DNA from: Siccirubricoccus sp. G192
Lineage (GTDB): Bacteria > Pseudomonadota > Alphaproteobacteria > Acetobacterales > Acetobacteraceae
Direction: 5' to 3'
Assembly (NCBI RefSeq): GCF_019084075.1
Contig: NZ_JAHREN010000001.1
Span: forward strand, 3,693,501 to 3,757,500
Length of the DNA stretch: 64,000 nucleotides
In this document: one piece after another, positions 42,902 to 51,174 of the stretch
Numbering within the stretch: the stretch's first letter is position 1
Layout of the letters: each line of letters opens with the position of its first letter
The notes under the pieces: model-generated
The model's database searches: none
The model's input: the letters and a program-made list of their open reading frames with translations, nothing else
What the model was told of the DNA's origin: nothing
Position numbers and translations under genes: made by a program

Positions 42902-43466
42902 TCAGCGCGGATCGAAGCCATGCGCGGCGAGATCGGCGGCCAGCAGCGCCGCATCGAGCGGCCGGCGCGCTGCAAGGAGCGCCAGGGTGCCGGCGCTGCC
43001 CAAGAGGTCGAAATGCCGCAGCAGGGGCGCCTGATAGGCGGCCCGCGGCCAGAAATCATGCACCAGCAGCATCGCCCCCGGGGCCAGCCGGGCTGCACCA
43101 TACAGCGCGCAGGCGACGCGGAAGCGGCCATCGACCAGGACCAGGTCGACCATCCCCGCCGCCTCCCAAGGGTCGCGCCAATAGCCTGGCCAATGGGCCA
43201 GGCTGTTGGAATCGGCGGGCCAGCCCCAGGCACCAATCGGGCCCAGGTCAATATGCAGCAGCCGCAGCCGCCCCTCCGCACGGGCCGGGCCGCAGCGTGG
43301 ATCGGCGGCCACGCGGGCAAGCCAGGTGGCATCCGTATCGGCTGAAAGGAGGCGGGGAAGCCCCGCTTCCAGCATCAGGCCGGTGCTGCCGCCACAGCCG
43401 AATTCCAAGGCCGGCGCAGCGCCCGGCGAGCGCGGCGCGGAGCAGTTCCTGCTCCGCGCCGGTCAT
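42902..43466 (-). CDS. Small SAM-dependent methyltransferase-like protein, frameshifted at the start
   Basis: A Rossmann-type protein: FGCGGSTGLMLEAG fits a SAM loop, then LLSADTDATWLARV, MVDLVLVDGRFRVACAL and MLLVHDFW. This resembles small methyltransferases found in polysaccharide loci. The first ~14 residues lie in another frame because of an extra G at 43422-43424 (GGGC for GGC). The repaired product from ATG 43466 is 187 residues. A TTG at 43520 could extend the N-terminus. It precedes flagellin by 112 bp on the same strand; the substrate is unknown. Confidence 0.65.
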
Positions 43467-43593
43467 GGCCGGTTCGAGACCGGAGGCGGTTTCAAGACCG
43501 GGGGCAAGGTCCAAGGGCAAGATTCCTGCGTTTGCAGGGAGTCTGCCCCTGGCGGGTTAGCGAATGGCGAAGATCCCCGCCTCGCCCTTCAAT

Positions 43594-46203
43594 TCAGCCG
43601 ATGCCATTCCACTGCGACATCACCACGTTGTCGATGTGCACCGTCACCACATCCGGGGTGGAAGCATCCGGGGCGCCGCCGATCCAGTCGCCCGGCGCGC
43701 CGACATAGCCCATGACGCCGAAACCCATGGCGATGTCGGGGATGAGGTCCGGGTCGGTCCATTCGGCGACCGTCTTGCCATCCACCTCGATCTTCAGCAA
43801 ATCCGGCAGCCAGGTCATCTTGTAGCTGTGCCACTGCGCGGGGTCGTAGCTCTGGTTCCGCACGGCATCGTACTCGTCCTGGCCTTGCGGGCCGGCCCAA
43901 TGCAGCGTGTGCATCACGTCATGGCCGGGCGTTTCCAGGATGTCGATCTCCGGCGGCCAGACATCATTCGAAGCCGGCCACATCAGGATGGCGGCCTGCG
44001 TGCCCTGCGCCTCCTCAACCTTGGCATCGAATTCCACCGTGCCATAGGTGATGCTCTTGCCAGCGGAGAAGCTGTTGAAGCCACCGCCGGTCCACCAGCC
44101 ATCCTCGTGCCGGGTCATGGTGACCTGCATCTCGCCGGCGCGGACATTCACATCGTCCTGGTTCCAGGACCAGGCGCCGTTCCAGTAGACGCCGCCGCCG
44201 AAGGGTGCGCCCCAATTCTCCCACTTGTATCCCTGGGAGAAATCGTCAGCCAGGACGACGCTGTAATCGCCATGGGCTGGCGCGCTCGGCGTCGGCGTCG
44301 GCGTGGGCACCGGGATGGGCGTGGGGGCCGGCGCGGCGGCCTCGGTGAAGCTGAAGCTGCCGGCCTTTGTATCCGTCTCGATCGCCTGTGCCGCGCCGGA
44401 GACCGCCGCGCCGTTGTAGCTGGCGCTGTCGACATGCAGGTTGCGGTCGGTGGCGGCGCTGCCGCCCCAGGCATCGTTCAGGAACTGCACCGCCACCTTG
44501 TGCGCGCCGGCCGCCCAGTCGCCCTTCAGGGTCAGGGTGTCGGACTGGCCAAAGCCATGCAGCGCACTGGCGGTGAAGGTGCCGCCGACCTGCTTGCCAT
44601 CCACCGTCACGGTGTACTGGGCACTGCCCTGATAGGCATCCTGGCTGATCTTCAGCACCAGGCTGTCCGCGCCGCTGCCGGCGGCCAGCGAGACCGGCGC
44701 GCTCGGCGTCGGCGTCGGCGTGGGCACCGGGGTGGGCGTGGGGGCCGGCGCGGCGGCCTCGGTGAAGCTGAAGCTGCCGGCCTTTGTATCCGTCTCAATC
44801 GCCTGTGCCGCGCCGGAGACCGCCGCGCCGTTGTAGCTGGCGCTGTCGACATGCAGGTTGCGGTCGGTGGCGGCGCTGCCGCCCCAGGCATCGTTCAGGA
44901 ACTGCACCGCCACCTTGTGCGCGCCGGCCGCCCAGTCGCCCTTCAGGGTCAGGGTGTCGGACTGGCCAAAGCCATGCAGCGCACTGGCGGTGAAGGTGCC
45001 GCCGACCTGCTTGCCATCCACCGTCACGGTGTACTGGGCACTGCCCTGATAGGCATCCTGGCTGATCTTCAGCACCAGGCTGTCCGCACCCTTGCCGGCG
45101 GTCAGCGAGACCGGCGCGCTCGGCGTGGGCACCGGCGTCGGCACCGGGGCGGGCGTGGGGGCCGGCGCGGCGGCCTCGGTGAAGCTGAAGCTGCCGGCCT
45201 TTGTATCCGTCTCGATCGCCTGTGCCGCGCCGGAGACCGCCGCGCCGTTGTAGCTGGCGCTGTCGACATGCAGGTTGCGGTCGGTGGCGGCGCTGCCGCC
45301 CCAGGCATCATTCAGGAACTGCACCGCCACCTTGTGCGCGCCGGCCGCCCAGTCGCCCTTCAGGGTCAGGGTGTCGGACTGGCCGGAGCCATGCAGCGCA
45401 CTGGCGGTGAAGGTGCCGCCGACCTGCTTGCCATCCACCGTCACGGTGTACTGGGCACTGCCCTGATAGGCATCCTGGCTGATCTTCAGCACCAGGCTGT
45501 CCGCACCCTTGCCGGCGGTCAGCGAGACCGGCGCGCTCGGCGTGGGCGTGGGCGTGGGCGTGGGCGTGGGGGCTGGGATGGACGTGCTGCCCATCAGCGG
45601 CGCCAGGATCGGCAGCAGGTCCTCGGCCAGCGCGGCCGCGACCATCCGCACGTCACCGTCACCCATATGGCTGCTGTTCTGGTAGCCGTCACCATCCATG
45701 GCCGCGCCATCGAAGGCATTGCTCATCGAGGCATTGAAGGAGCCGTCCGCGGAGAGCGTCAGCATCCCATCGTACCAGGACCAGTTCTGGCCGTAATTGT
45801 AGGGGACCGGCGTGAACAGGTAGGGAGTGGTTTCGGCCCCCTGATGCAGCACGTCACGGACGAGTTCGGCATCGGCACGGACTTCCCGCAGCCACTGGTC
45901 CTTGGTGCCGCTGCCCTTCTGCTCGTACTCGTTGTGCAGCCAGAGCGTCACGGTCGGGTTGTCGCGGATATCGGCCGATTGATGCGACAGGTAGGTGAGA
46001 AGCCCGGCCTGCTCGCCGTCGGTATCCCAGTCGAGGAAAGCCGTGCCGCTGTAGATCGTGCTGGTGTCGGTCCCGTACTCGGACAGGATGTGGATATCGG
46101 CTCCCGTCGCGGCTTCCAGCTTTTGCTCCAGCGCGTCCAATCCGCCGCGGTCCGCAAAGAGCAGGGCGTTGGACTGGCCGCGGAGCAGAATGTTCACGTC
46201 CAT
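43594..46203 (-). CDS. Modular carbohydrate-active protein: SGNH-like domain, three CBM60-like modules, GH16
   Basis: An 869-residue protein. Residues 1-205 look like an SGNH/carbohydrate-esterase domain (LLRGQSNALLF block, and a GDGYQNSSH Asp/His-like block). Residues ~225-641 are three nearly identical 139-residue modules, each a Pro/Thr-rich linker plus a beta-domain resembling CBM60 xylan/galactan-binding modules. Residues ~645-869 are a GH16 endoglucanase-type domain with the catalytic EIDILE motif (PPEIDILETPG). No signal peptide is visible, so export would need a non-Sec route. ATG at 46203 is preferred because the longer frame would read through the upstream palindrome. Likely role: trimming or binding of the cell's own exopolysaccharide. 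Confidence 0.8.
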   Translation of the reverse strand: MDVNILLRGQSNALLFADRGGLDALEQKLEAATGADIHILSEYGTDTSTIYSGTAFLDWDTDGEQAGLLTYLSHQSADIRDNPTVTLWLHNEYEQKGSGTKDQWLREVRADAELVRDVLHQGAETTPYLFTPVPYNYGQNWSWYDGMLTLSADGSFNASMSNAFDGAAMDGDGYQNSSHMGDGDVRMVAAALAEDLLPILAPLMGSTSIPAPTPTPTPTPTPSAPVSLTAGKGADSLVLKISQDAYQGSAQYTVTVDGKQVGGTFTASALHGSGQSDTLTLKGDWAAGAHKVAVQFLNDAWGGSAATDRNLHVDSASYNGAAVSGAAQAIETDTKAGSFSFTEAAAPAPTPAPVPTPVPTPSAPVSLTAGKGADSLVLKISQDAYQGSAQYTVTVDGKQVGGTFTASALHGFGQSDTLTLKGDWAAGAHKVAVQFLNDAWGGSAATDRNLHVDSASYNGAAVSGAAQAIETDTKAGSFSFTEAAAPAPTPTPVPTPTPTPSAPVSLAAGSGADSLVLKISQDAYQGSAQYTVTVDGKQVGGTFTASALHGFGQSDTLTLKGDWAAGAHKVAVQFLNDAWGGSAATDRNLHVDSASYNGAAVSGAAQAIETDTKAGSFSFTEAAAPAPTPIPVPTPTPTPSAPAHGDYSVVLADDFSQGYKWENWGAPFGGGVYWNGAWSWNQDDVNVRAGEMQVTMTRHEDGWWTGGGFNSFSAGKSITYGTVEFDAKVEEAQGTQAAILMWPASNDVWPPEIDILETPGHDVMHTLHWAGPQGQDEYDAVRNQSYDPAQWHSYKMTWLPDLLKIEVDGKTVAEWTDPDLIPDIAMGFGVMGYVGAPGDWIGGAPDASTPDVVTVHIDNVVMSQWNGIG
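44281..45531 (-). repeat. Three tandem 417-bp coding repeats
   Basis: Copies at 44281-44697, 44698-45114 and 45115-45531 have exactly the same length and differ at only a few bases, mostly in the linker. Each encodes one linker plus CBM60-like module. Near identity at DNA level, including synonymous sites, points to recent duplication or ongoing gene conversion. This is also a likely place for assembly collapse or copy-number change. Confidence 0.93.
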
Positions 46204-46250
46204 TGGAAACCTCGCGGGTTGCTGCCTCGGAAAGGCGGGGTAGGCGGCAA

Positions 46251-46270
46251 CGATCACGAGCTCGTGATCG
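46251..46270. promoter_or_regulatory. Perfect 20-bp palindrome, candidate operator
   Basis: CGATCACGAGCTCGTGATCG is a perfect dyad located 48-67 bases upstream of the GH16-protein start codon. It lies just downstream of a possible promoter. The size suits a dimeric repressor or activator site. The cognate regulator is not obvious in the window. Confidence 0.5.
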
Positions 46271-46279
46271 CATATCGTC

Positions 46280-46308
46280 TTAATGCCTACTCGCGCTTTC
46301 GTGAACAA
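46280..46308 (-). promoter_or_regulatory. Candidate sigma70-like promoter of the GH16-module gene
   Basis: On the minus strand, TTGTTC (46308-46303) and CATTAA (46285-46280) are 17 bases apart, inside the most AT-rich stretch nearby. Transcription would start about 46273, at the edge of the 20-bp palindrome. Hexamer matches are weak. Confidence 0.3.
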
Positions 46309-46355
46309 CCCTAGATTACATCATATTACGTGATATTCCCGCACTGGATGCAGAA

Positions 46356-46382
46356 AGGGCCGGCCCTTTTCGGGCCGGCCCT
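46356..46382. terminator. Strong hairpin, probable terminator
   Basis: A perfect 11-bp stem, AGGGCCGGCCC and GGGCCGGCCCT, with a five-base loop. It is placed between the end of the minus-strand oxidoreductase/small-ORF unit and the promoter of the GH16 gene. The T-tract after it on the minus strand is short (TTTC), so termination may be Rho-assisted. Confidence 0.65.
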
Positions 46383-46425
46383 GCTGCTTCCGATTACAAT
46401 TCAATGGCTTATGGAATTCAGACCG

Positions 46426-46632
46426 CTAAGGGGTGGTCACCGCCACCACCAGTTCCGCAAGGGTCCAGGCTGCGGCCAGCGCCAGCATGCCAGCCAGACT
46501 GGCTTCCCGCAGGGCGTCCCAGCCCGTGAGCTCGCGTGGCCTTCGCTTGGCCCGGGGAGGCGGCGGGATGGTGAGAAAGCCGGTGGCGGTGCGGTGCGTC
46601 TCCATGGCGAGATATGAACAAATCAAGAACAT
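46426..46632 (-). CDS. Small membrane protein, hypothetical
   Basis: A possible 68-residue protein with two hydrophobic stretches (MFLICSYLA at the start, LAGMLALAAAWTLAELVVAV at the end) joined by a basic proline-rich loop. It lies 48 bp downstream of the dehydrogenase gene on the same strand and before the hairpin at 46356. An in-frame TTG at 46653 would add seven hydrophobic residues. No family is recognised; it may be a chance frame in GC-rich DNA. Confidence 0.35.
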   Translation of the reverse strand: MFLICSYLAMETHRTATGFLTIPPPPRAKRRPRELTGWDALREASLAGMLALAAAWTLAELVVAVTTP

Positions 46633-46680
46633 CAATGCAAGCCCGAATCCCAAGCCCCGGGTTGCGCCGGCGACGGCTTG

Positions 46681-47577
46681 TCAGCCCTCGCCAGGCAGGC
46701 GGATACCGCTCAGGGCCTGATAGGCACGGATCACGAAGGCGTCGTCCTTGCCGCCATGCCCCTGCGCCCGCGCCGCCACGAATAGCTGATGCGCCTGCGC
46801 CGCCAGCGGCGTCGGGAAGGACACCGCTCGAGCCAGGTCGCCGACCAGCCCGAGATCCTTCACGAAGATATCCACCGCCGAGCGCGGCGTCTCATCGCCC
46901 TCCAGCACATGCGGCATGCGGTTCTCGAACATCCAGGAATTGCCGGCCGCACTGGTGACGATCTCGTAGAGCGTCCGCGCCTCCACCCCGGCCCGGATGC
47001 CGAGCGCCATGGCCTCCGCCGCCGCCGCGATATGCACGCCGGCCAGCAACTGGTGCACCACCTTCATGGTGCTGCCGAGGCCGGGCGCCTCGCCCAGCAG
47101 CCAGACCTTCTTCGCGATCGCCTCCAGAATCGGCTGCGCCTTCGCCATGGCGGTGGCTGGGCCGGAGGCCATGACCGTCATCGTCCCGGCCCGCGCGCCG
47201 GCGGCCCCACCGGAGACCGGCGCATCCAGGTAGGGCAGGCCCCTCGCCTCCGCCTGCGCCGCCAGCCTTCGGGCATCCTCCGGCGCCATGGTGGCGGAGG
47301 TGATGATGACGGCGCCGGCGGCGAGGCGCGGCGCGCAGCCCTCGGCGCCGAACAGCGCGGCTTCCGCCTGGGCGGCATTCACCACCAGCACCAGCACGGC
47401 TTCAGTGCCCTCGGCCATCTCCGCGGCGCGCGGGATGGCAGTGCCGCCAGCGGCGGTGAATTCCGCCCGCGCCGCCTCCCGCGGGTCCACGCCCACGACC
47501 TCCATCCCTGGTGCCTGCAGCAGGTTGAGCGCAGCGCCCATGCCCATGCTGCCCAGTCCGATGACGCCGACGCGCAT
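46681..47577 (-). CDS. NAD(P)-dependent beta-hydroxyacid dehydrogenase (3-hydroxyisobutyrate/L-threonate dehydrogenase family)
   Basis: A 298-residue oxidoreductase of the 6-phosphogluconate dehydrogenase-like group. The N-terminal dinucleotide fold has VGVIGLGSMGMGAALNL. The substrate loop is DAPVSGGAAGARAGTM, and the catalytic lysine is in GSTMKVVHQLLAG; a second family block is SAAGNSWMFENR. It resembles L-threonate dehydrogenase (LtnD) as much as 3-hydroxyisobutyrate dehydrogenase. An AAGGAGGAGGG ribosome-binding site precedes ATG 47577. It is divergent from a SAF-domain dehydrogenase, suggesting a shared sugar-acid pathway. Confidence 0.85.
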   Translation of the reverse strand: MRVGVIGLGSMGMGAALNLLQAPGMEVVGVDPREAARAEFTAAGGTAIPRAAEMAEGTEAVLVLVVNAAQAEAALFGAEGCAPRLAAGAVIITSATMAPEDARRLAAQAEARGLPYLDAPVSGGAAGARAGTMTVMASGPATAMAKAQPILEAIAKKVWLLGEAPGLGSTMKVVHQLLAGVHIAAAAEAMALGIRAGVEARTLYEIVTSAAGNSWMFENRMPHVLEGDETPRSAVDIFVKDLGLVGDLARAVSFPTPLAAQAHQLFVAARAQGHGGKDDAFVIRAYQALSGIRLPGEG

Positions 47578-47701
47578 GCTGTCCCTCCTCCTTGCACCAT
47601 AGCTGCTCCAAGGCTTCTGCCCGGGCGCGGCGGCGTCAAGCCGGCATGGCCGCGCTGCGCCGGTTGCGCTACAGCGGCGCCACCGGAGGGAAGGAGCCCG
47701 A

Positions 47702-49042
47702 ATGAACCTGCACCGCATGCTGCGCGCCCGCGCCGCCGAGGGGCGGCCGATCACCGTGGGCGTGATCGGCGCCGGGAAACTCGGCTCCATGTTCCTCGCC
47801 ATGGCGGCGCGGACACCGGGGATTCAGGTGGCGGGCATCGCCGACCTCTCGATTCCCCGCGCCCGCCAGGCGCTGGCCCGCGTCGGCTGGCCGGAAGCGC
47901 AACATGCCGCCGCCTCCTTCGATGCCGCGCTCGCCTCCGGTGGCACGCATCTAGTCGAGGACGCCATGGCGCTGCTGGCCGAGCCGCGCATCGAGGTGAT
48001 CGTGGAATGCACCGGCCTTCCCGCCCCCGGCATCCGCCATGCGCTCGCCGCCATCGGGCATGGCAAGCATGTCGTCATGGTGAATGTGGAGGCGGATGTG
48101 CTGGCCGGGCCGCTGCTCGCCGCCCGTGCCCGCGCTGCCGGGGTGGTCTATTCCATGGCCTATGGCGACCAGCCGGCCCTGGTCTGCGAGTTGGTGGACA
48201 CCATCCGCACCATGGGCTTTCCGGTGGTCGCCGCCGGCAAGGGCACGAAATACCTGCCGCATTTCCACGCCAGCACGCCGGAGACCGTCTGGGGCTTCTA
48301 CGGCCTGACGCCGGAGGCGGCGCGCCAGGGCGGCATGAACCCGCAGATGTTCAACTCCTTCCTGGACGGCACCAAATCCGGTATCGAGATGGCGGCCATC
48401 GCCAATGCCACCGGCTTGGCGCCGCCGCCGGACGGGCTGCATTTCCCGCCCTGCGGCACGCAGGACCTGCCCCTGGTGCTGCGGCCGCGCGAGGCTGGCG
48501 GCATCCTGGAGGCGCGCGGCCAAGTGGAGGTGGTCTCCTCGCTCGAGCGCGACGGGCGGCAGGTGGTGGGCGACCTGCGCTGGGGCGTCTATGCGGTCTT
48601 CGAGGGCGAGACCGACTATATCCGCCGCTGCTTCTCCGAATACGGCGTGCATAGCGACCCTTCCGGCCGGTATGCCGCGTTGTGGCGGCCCTATCACCTG
48701 ATCGGGCTGGAACTCGCCGTCTCGGTCGCCTCCGCCGCGCTGCGTCGCGAGCCGACCGGCGCCGCCGAAGCCTGGCGCGGCGATGTGGTGGCGACCGCCA
48801 AGCGCGACCTTGCCTCCGGCGAGGTGCTGGATGGCGAGGGCGGCGCCATGGTCTGGGGCCGCTGCGTGCCCGCGGCCCGCTCGCTGGCGCTCGGTGCGCT
48901 GCCGATCGGCCTGGCGCATGGCTTCGCGCTCAAGCAGGCGGTGCGGCAGGGCGAGACGCTGGGCTGGGCGGATGTCGCCTTCGATCCGGCGTCGGAGGCG
49001 GTGCGGGTGCGGCGCGAGATGGAGGCGGGCGGGGCTGCCTGA
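47702..49042 (+). CDS. Homoserine dehydrogenase-like NAD(P)-binding oxidoreductase with C-terminal SAF domain
   Basis: A 446-residue protein. The N-terminal Rossmann fold reads ITVGVIGAGKLGSMFLAMA, followed by VIVECTGLPAPGIRHALAAIGHGKHVVMVNVEADVL as in homoserine dehydrogenase-like enzymes. The C-terminal ~90 residues form a SAF-type domain (ATAKRDLASGEVLDGEGG ... PIGLAHGFALKQAVRQGETLGWADV). Proteins of this build occur in sugar-acid catabolic clusters, but the reaction is unknown to me. The gene is divergent from the beta-hydroxyacid dehydrogenase, with a 124-bp shared upstream region. Confidence 0.78.
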   Translation: MNLHRMLRARAAEGRPITVGVIGAGKLGSMFLAMAARTPGIQVAGIADLSIPRARQALARVGWPEAQHAAASFDAALASGGTHLVEDAMALLAEPRIEVIVECTGLPAPGIRHALAAIGHGKHVVMVNVEADVLAGPLLAARARAAGVVYSMAYGDQPALVCELVDTIRTMGFPVVAAGKGTKYLPHFHASTPETVWGFYGLTPEAARQGGMNPQMFNSFLDGTKSGIEMAAIANATGLAPPPDGLHFPPCGTQDLPLVLRPREAGGILEARGQVEVVSSLERDGRQVVGDLRWGVYAVFEGETDYIRRCFSEYGVHSDPSGRYAALWRPYHLIGLELAVSVASAALRREPTGAAEAWRGDVVATAKRDLASGEVLDGEGGAMVWGRCVPAARSLALGALPIGLAHGFALKQAVRQGETLGWADVAFDPASEAVRVRREMEAGGAA

Positions 49043-49098
49043 ACGGCGCCGGGCCGGCCGCCCCGGTTAAATCCAAATCACGCCACGCCGGAGGTCCC

Positions 49099-49668
49099 AT
49101 GCCGCAACAGGCCGCCCCGCTGCTGATCCGCCCCCTGCTGCGGCGGGAGGCGGCAGCCTTGCGCGACCTGCGGCTGGAGGCGCTGCGGCTGCACCCGGAG
49201 GCTTTCGGCGCCTCCTTCGAGGAGGCCGAGCGGATGAGTGCCGCGCAATTCGCCGCGCAGGTTCCGGAAGGCCCGCCGGATGCGATCTTCGGCGCCTTCC
49301 TGGACGGCGCGGCCGCGCCTGGCCTCGGCACCGGGACGGTGCCCGCGCTCTGCGGAATGGCGGGGTTCTTCGCGGAACGGCCGGCCAAGACGCGCCACAA
49401 GGGCTCGCTCTGGGGCATGTATGTGCGGCCGGCAGCGAGGCGGCATGGCGTGGCGCAGGCCCTGTTGCAGCGGGTGATCCTGCATGCGCGGGAGGTGGCG
49501 CGGCTGGAGGTGCTGCGCCTCACCGTCGTGGAGGGGAATGCCGCGGCCCACCGCCTCTATGCCGCGGCGGGGTTCGAGACCTATGGCATCGAGCGCCGGG
49601 CGCTGCGCCTCGGGCCCGACCGCTGGTTGGACGAGGAGTTGATGGCGCTGGACCTGCGGCGGGGCTAG
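49099..49668 (+). CDS. GNAT family N-acetyltransferase
   Basis: A 189-residue acetyl-CoA-dependent acyltransferase. The fold is seen in IRPLLRREAAALRDLRLEAL, the acetyl-CoA pyrophosphate loop VRPAARRHGVAQALLQRV (RxxGxA-like), and LTVVEGNAAAHRLYAAAGFETYGIE at the C-terminus. ATG at 49099 is chosen because the longer upstream frame overlaps the previous gene. Its TAG stop shares the bases CTAG (49665-49668) with the stop of the convergent ligase. The acceptor substrate is not predictable. Confidence 0.85.
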   Translation: MPQQAAPLLIRPLLRREAAALRDLRLEALRLHPEAFGASFEEAERMSAAQFAAQVPEGPPDAIFGAFLDGAAAPGLGTGTVPALCGMAGFFAERPAKTRHKGSLWGMYVRPAARRHGVAQALLQRVILHAREVARLEVLRLTVVEGNAAAHRLYAAAGFETYGIERRALRLGPDRWLDEELMALDLRRG

Positions 49669-51170
49669 CCCTCGCCGTCGCCCATCCGTTCCCGCGCCCA
49701 GGCCGCCAGGATCGATTTGTCGATCTTGTTGGTGCCCATCAGCGGCAGGGCATCCAGGAACCAGACGCGGCGTGGATGCATATAGGCCGGTGCATTGGCC
49801 AGCACATGCGCGCGCAAAGCCGCTTCATCAGCAGCGATGCCGGCGCGCAGCACCACGAATGCGACGGGCTTGGTGCCCTTGATCGCATCCGGCACCGGCA
49901 GCACCGCGGATTGCTCGACGGCCGGATGCGTCTCCAGCACCTTCTCCACCTCGCTCGGGAAGATGTTCTCGCCGCCCGAGATGAACATGTCGTCCACCCG
50001 GCCGATGACGTAGTGGAAGCCCTCCGCATCGCGGCGGAAGACATCGCCGGTGATGTAGAACCCGTCCTCGGTCAGCGGCGGCTTGAGGTCCGGGCGGTTC
50101 CAGTAGCCGTTCATCTGGGCCGGGCATTTTTGTTCCAGCACGCCTTCCGCGCCCAGGCTGCCATCCGCGGCGCGGAGGCGCAGCTGCACCGCCGGATGCG
50201 CGCAGCCCACCGAAAGCGGCGGCGTCGGAAGGCCGCGCGGATGCGGGCCGAAGACCACGGGGCCGGCCTCGGTCGTGCCATAGCCATTGACGAAGCGCGC
50301 CTGCGGAAAGGCTGCCTGGATCGCCGCCAGCAATGCCGGGGAGACCGGCGCGGAACCGCAACGGACATGCCGGACCGAGCTGGTATCCGTCGCCGCCAGC
50401 AGATCGCGTTCCTGCAGCAGCATCGCCATCATCGGCGGCACGCCGGTGATCCAGGTGGCGCGGTGCTCGCCGATGGCGCGAAGATAGGCGCGCGCCTCGA
50501 ATTGCGGCAGCAGGATGATGGTGATATGCGCCGCGGAGGCAAGCTGCGCCAGAGCCAACCCGTTCATGTGGTAGAGCGGTGCCGCGACCAGCGCGCGCTC
50601 CTGGCTGATATCCGCCCCCGCAAGCCGCTGCTCCACCACCCAGAGATGCGACTGGTGTGACAACACCACGCCCTTGGGCCGGCCGGTGGAGCCGGAGGTA
50701 TAGAGGAACAGCGCGGGCTCCGCCTCCTCCGGCGTGATCGCGGTGAAGGGGCCGGGGTCGGGCAGCGCCTGCCACTCGGCGCTGCCGAAGGTGATGGCCG
50801 GCAGGTCCGCCGGCACGGCACCGCGGCGGGCCTCATCGCAGAGCACCAGCCGCGCGCCGCTGTTGTGCAGCACATACTCCACAGTCTGCGGCGGGAAGCG
50901 CCAATTCACCGGCACCGCCACCAGCCCGGCCCGCTGCGCTCCATAAAGCGTGGCCAGGAATTCCGTGGAATTGGCCGCGAGAATTCCGACACGGTCGCCG
51001 CGCGTGAGTCCGCGTTTCAGCAACCCGCGCGCCACCGCATCGCAGAGCGCACCGAGCTCGCCATAGCTGACGACCCGGGTGGCGCTGCCGGAGAGATCGA
51101 TCAGCGCCGGTTTCGCCGGGTCGGCGCCGCGGTCGATCAGCGCGCCGAGATTGCGGAAGGCGAAGCCCAT
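49665..51170 (-). CDS. AMP-dependent acyl-CoA synthetase
   Basis: A 501-residue ANL-superfamily ligase. Motifs are LFLYTSGSTGRPKGVVLSH (P-loop), GYGTTEAGPV, DGFYITGDVFRRD with the adenosine-binding Asp, IGRVDDMFISGGENIFPSEVE, and the catalytic lysine region LMGTNKIDKSIL. It sits at the end of a three-gene unit with a quinone-oxidoreductase-like enzyme and a PaaI-type thioesterase (4-base gap to the latter). This suggests a small CoA-dependent acid-degradation module. The substrate is unknown. Confidence 0.88.
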   Translation of the reverse strand: MGFAFRNLGALIDRGADPAKPALIDLSGSATRVVSYGELGALCDAVARGLLKRGLTRGDRVGILAANSTEFLATLYGAQRAGLVAVPVNWRFPPQTVEYVLHNSGARLVLCDEARRGAVPADLPAITFGSAEWQALPDPGPFTAITPEEAEPALFLYTSGSTGRPKGVVLSHQSHLWVVEQRLAGADISQERALVAAPLYHMNGLALAQLASAAHITIILLPQFEARAYLRAIGEHRATWITGVPPMMAMLLQERDLLAATDTSSVRHVRCGSAPVSPALLAAIQAAFPQARFVNGYGTTEAGPVVFGPHPRGLPTPPLSVGCAHPAVQLRLRAADGSLGAEGVLEQKCPAQMNGYWNRPDLKPPLTEDGFYITGDVFRRDAEGFHYVIGRVDDMFISGGENIFPSEVEKVLETHPAVEQSAVLPVPDAIKGTKPVAFVVLRAGIAADEAALRAHVLANAPAYMHPRRVWFLDALPLMGTNKIDKSILAAWARERMGDGEG

Positions 51171-51174
51171 TTGC

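Noticed and set aside
44281..45531. CRISPR-like or satellite array
   Set aside because: The 417-bp units are in-frame coding modules without short repeats and spacers.
46204..46308. 35-residue N-terminal extension of the GH16-module protein
   Set aside because: It would translate through the 20-bp palindrome and promoter-like region, has no signal-peptide pattern, and the SGNH domain starts right after ATG 46203.
48682..49098. Long N-terminal extension of the GNAT gene
   Set aside because: The extension lies over the SAF-domain gene in a shadow frame; the acetyltransferase fold begins at ATG 49099.
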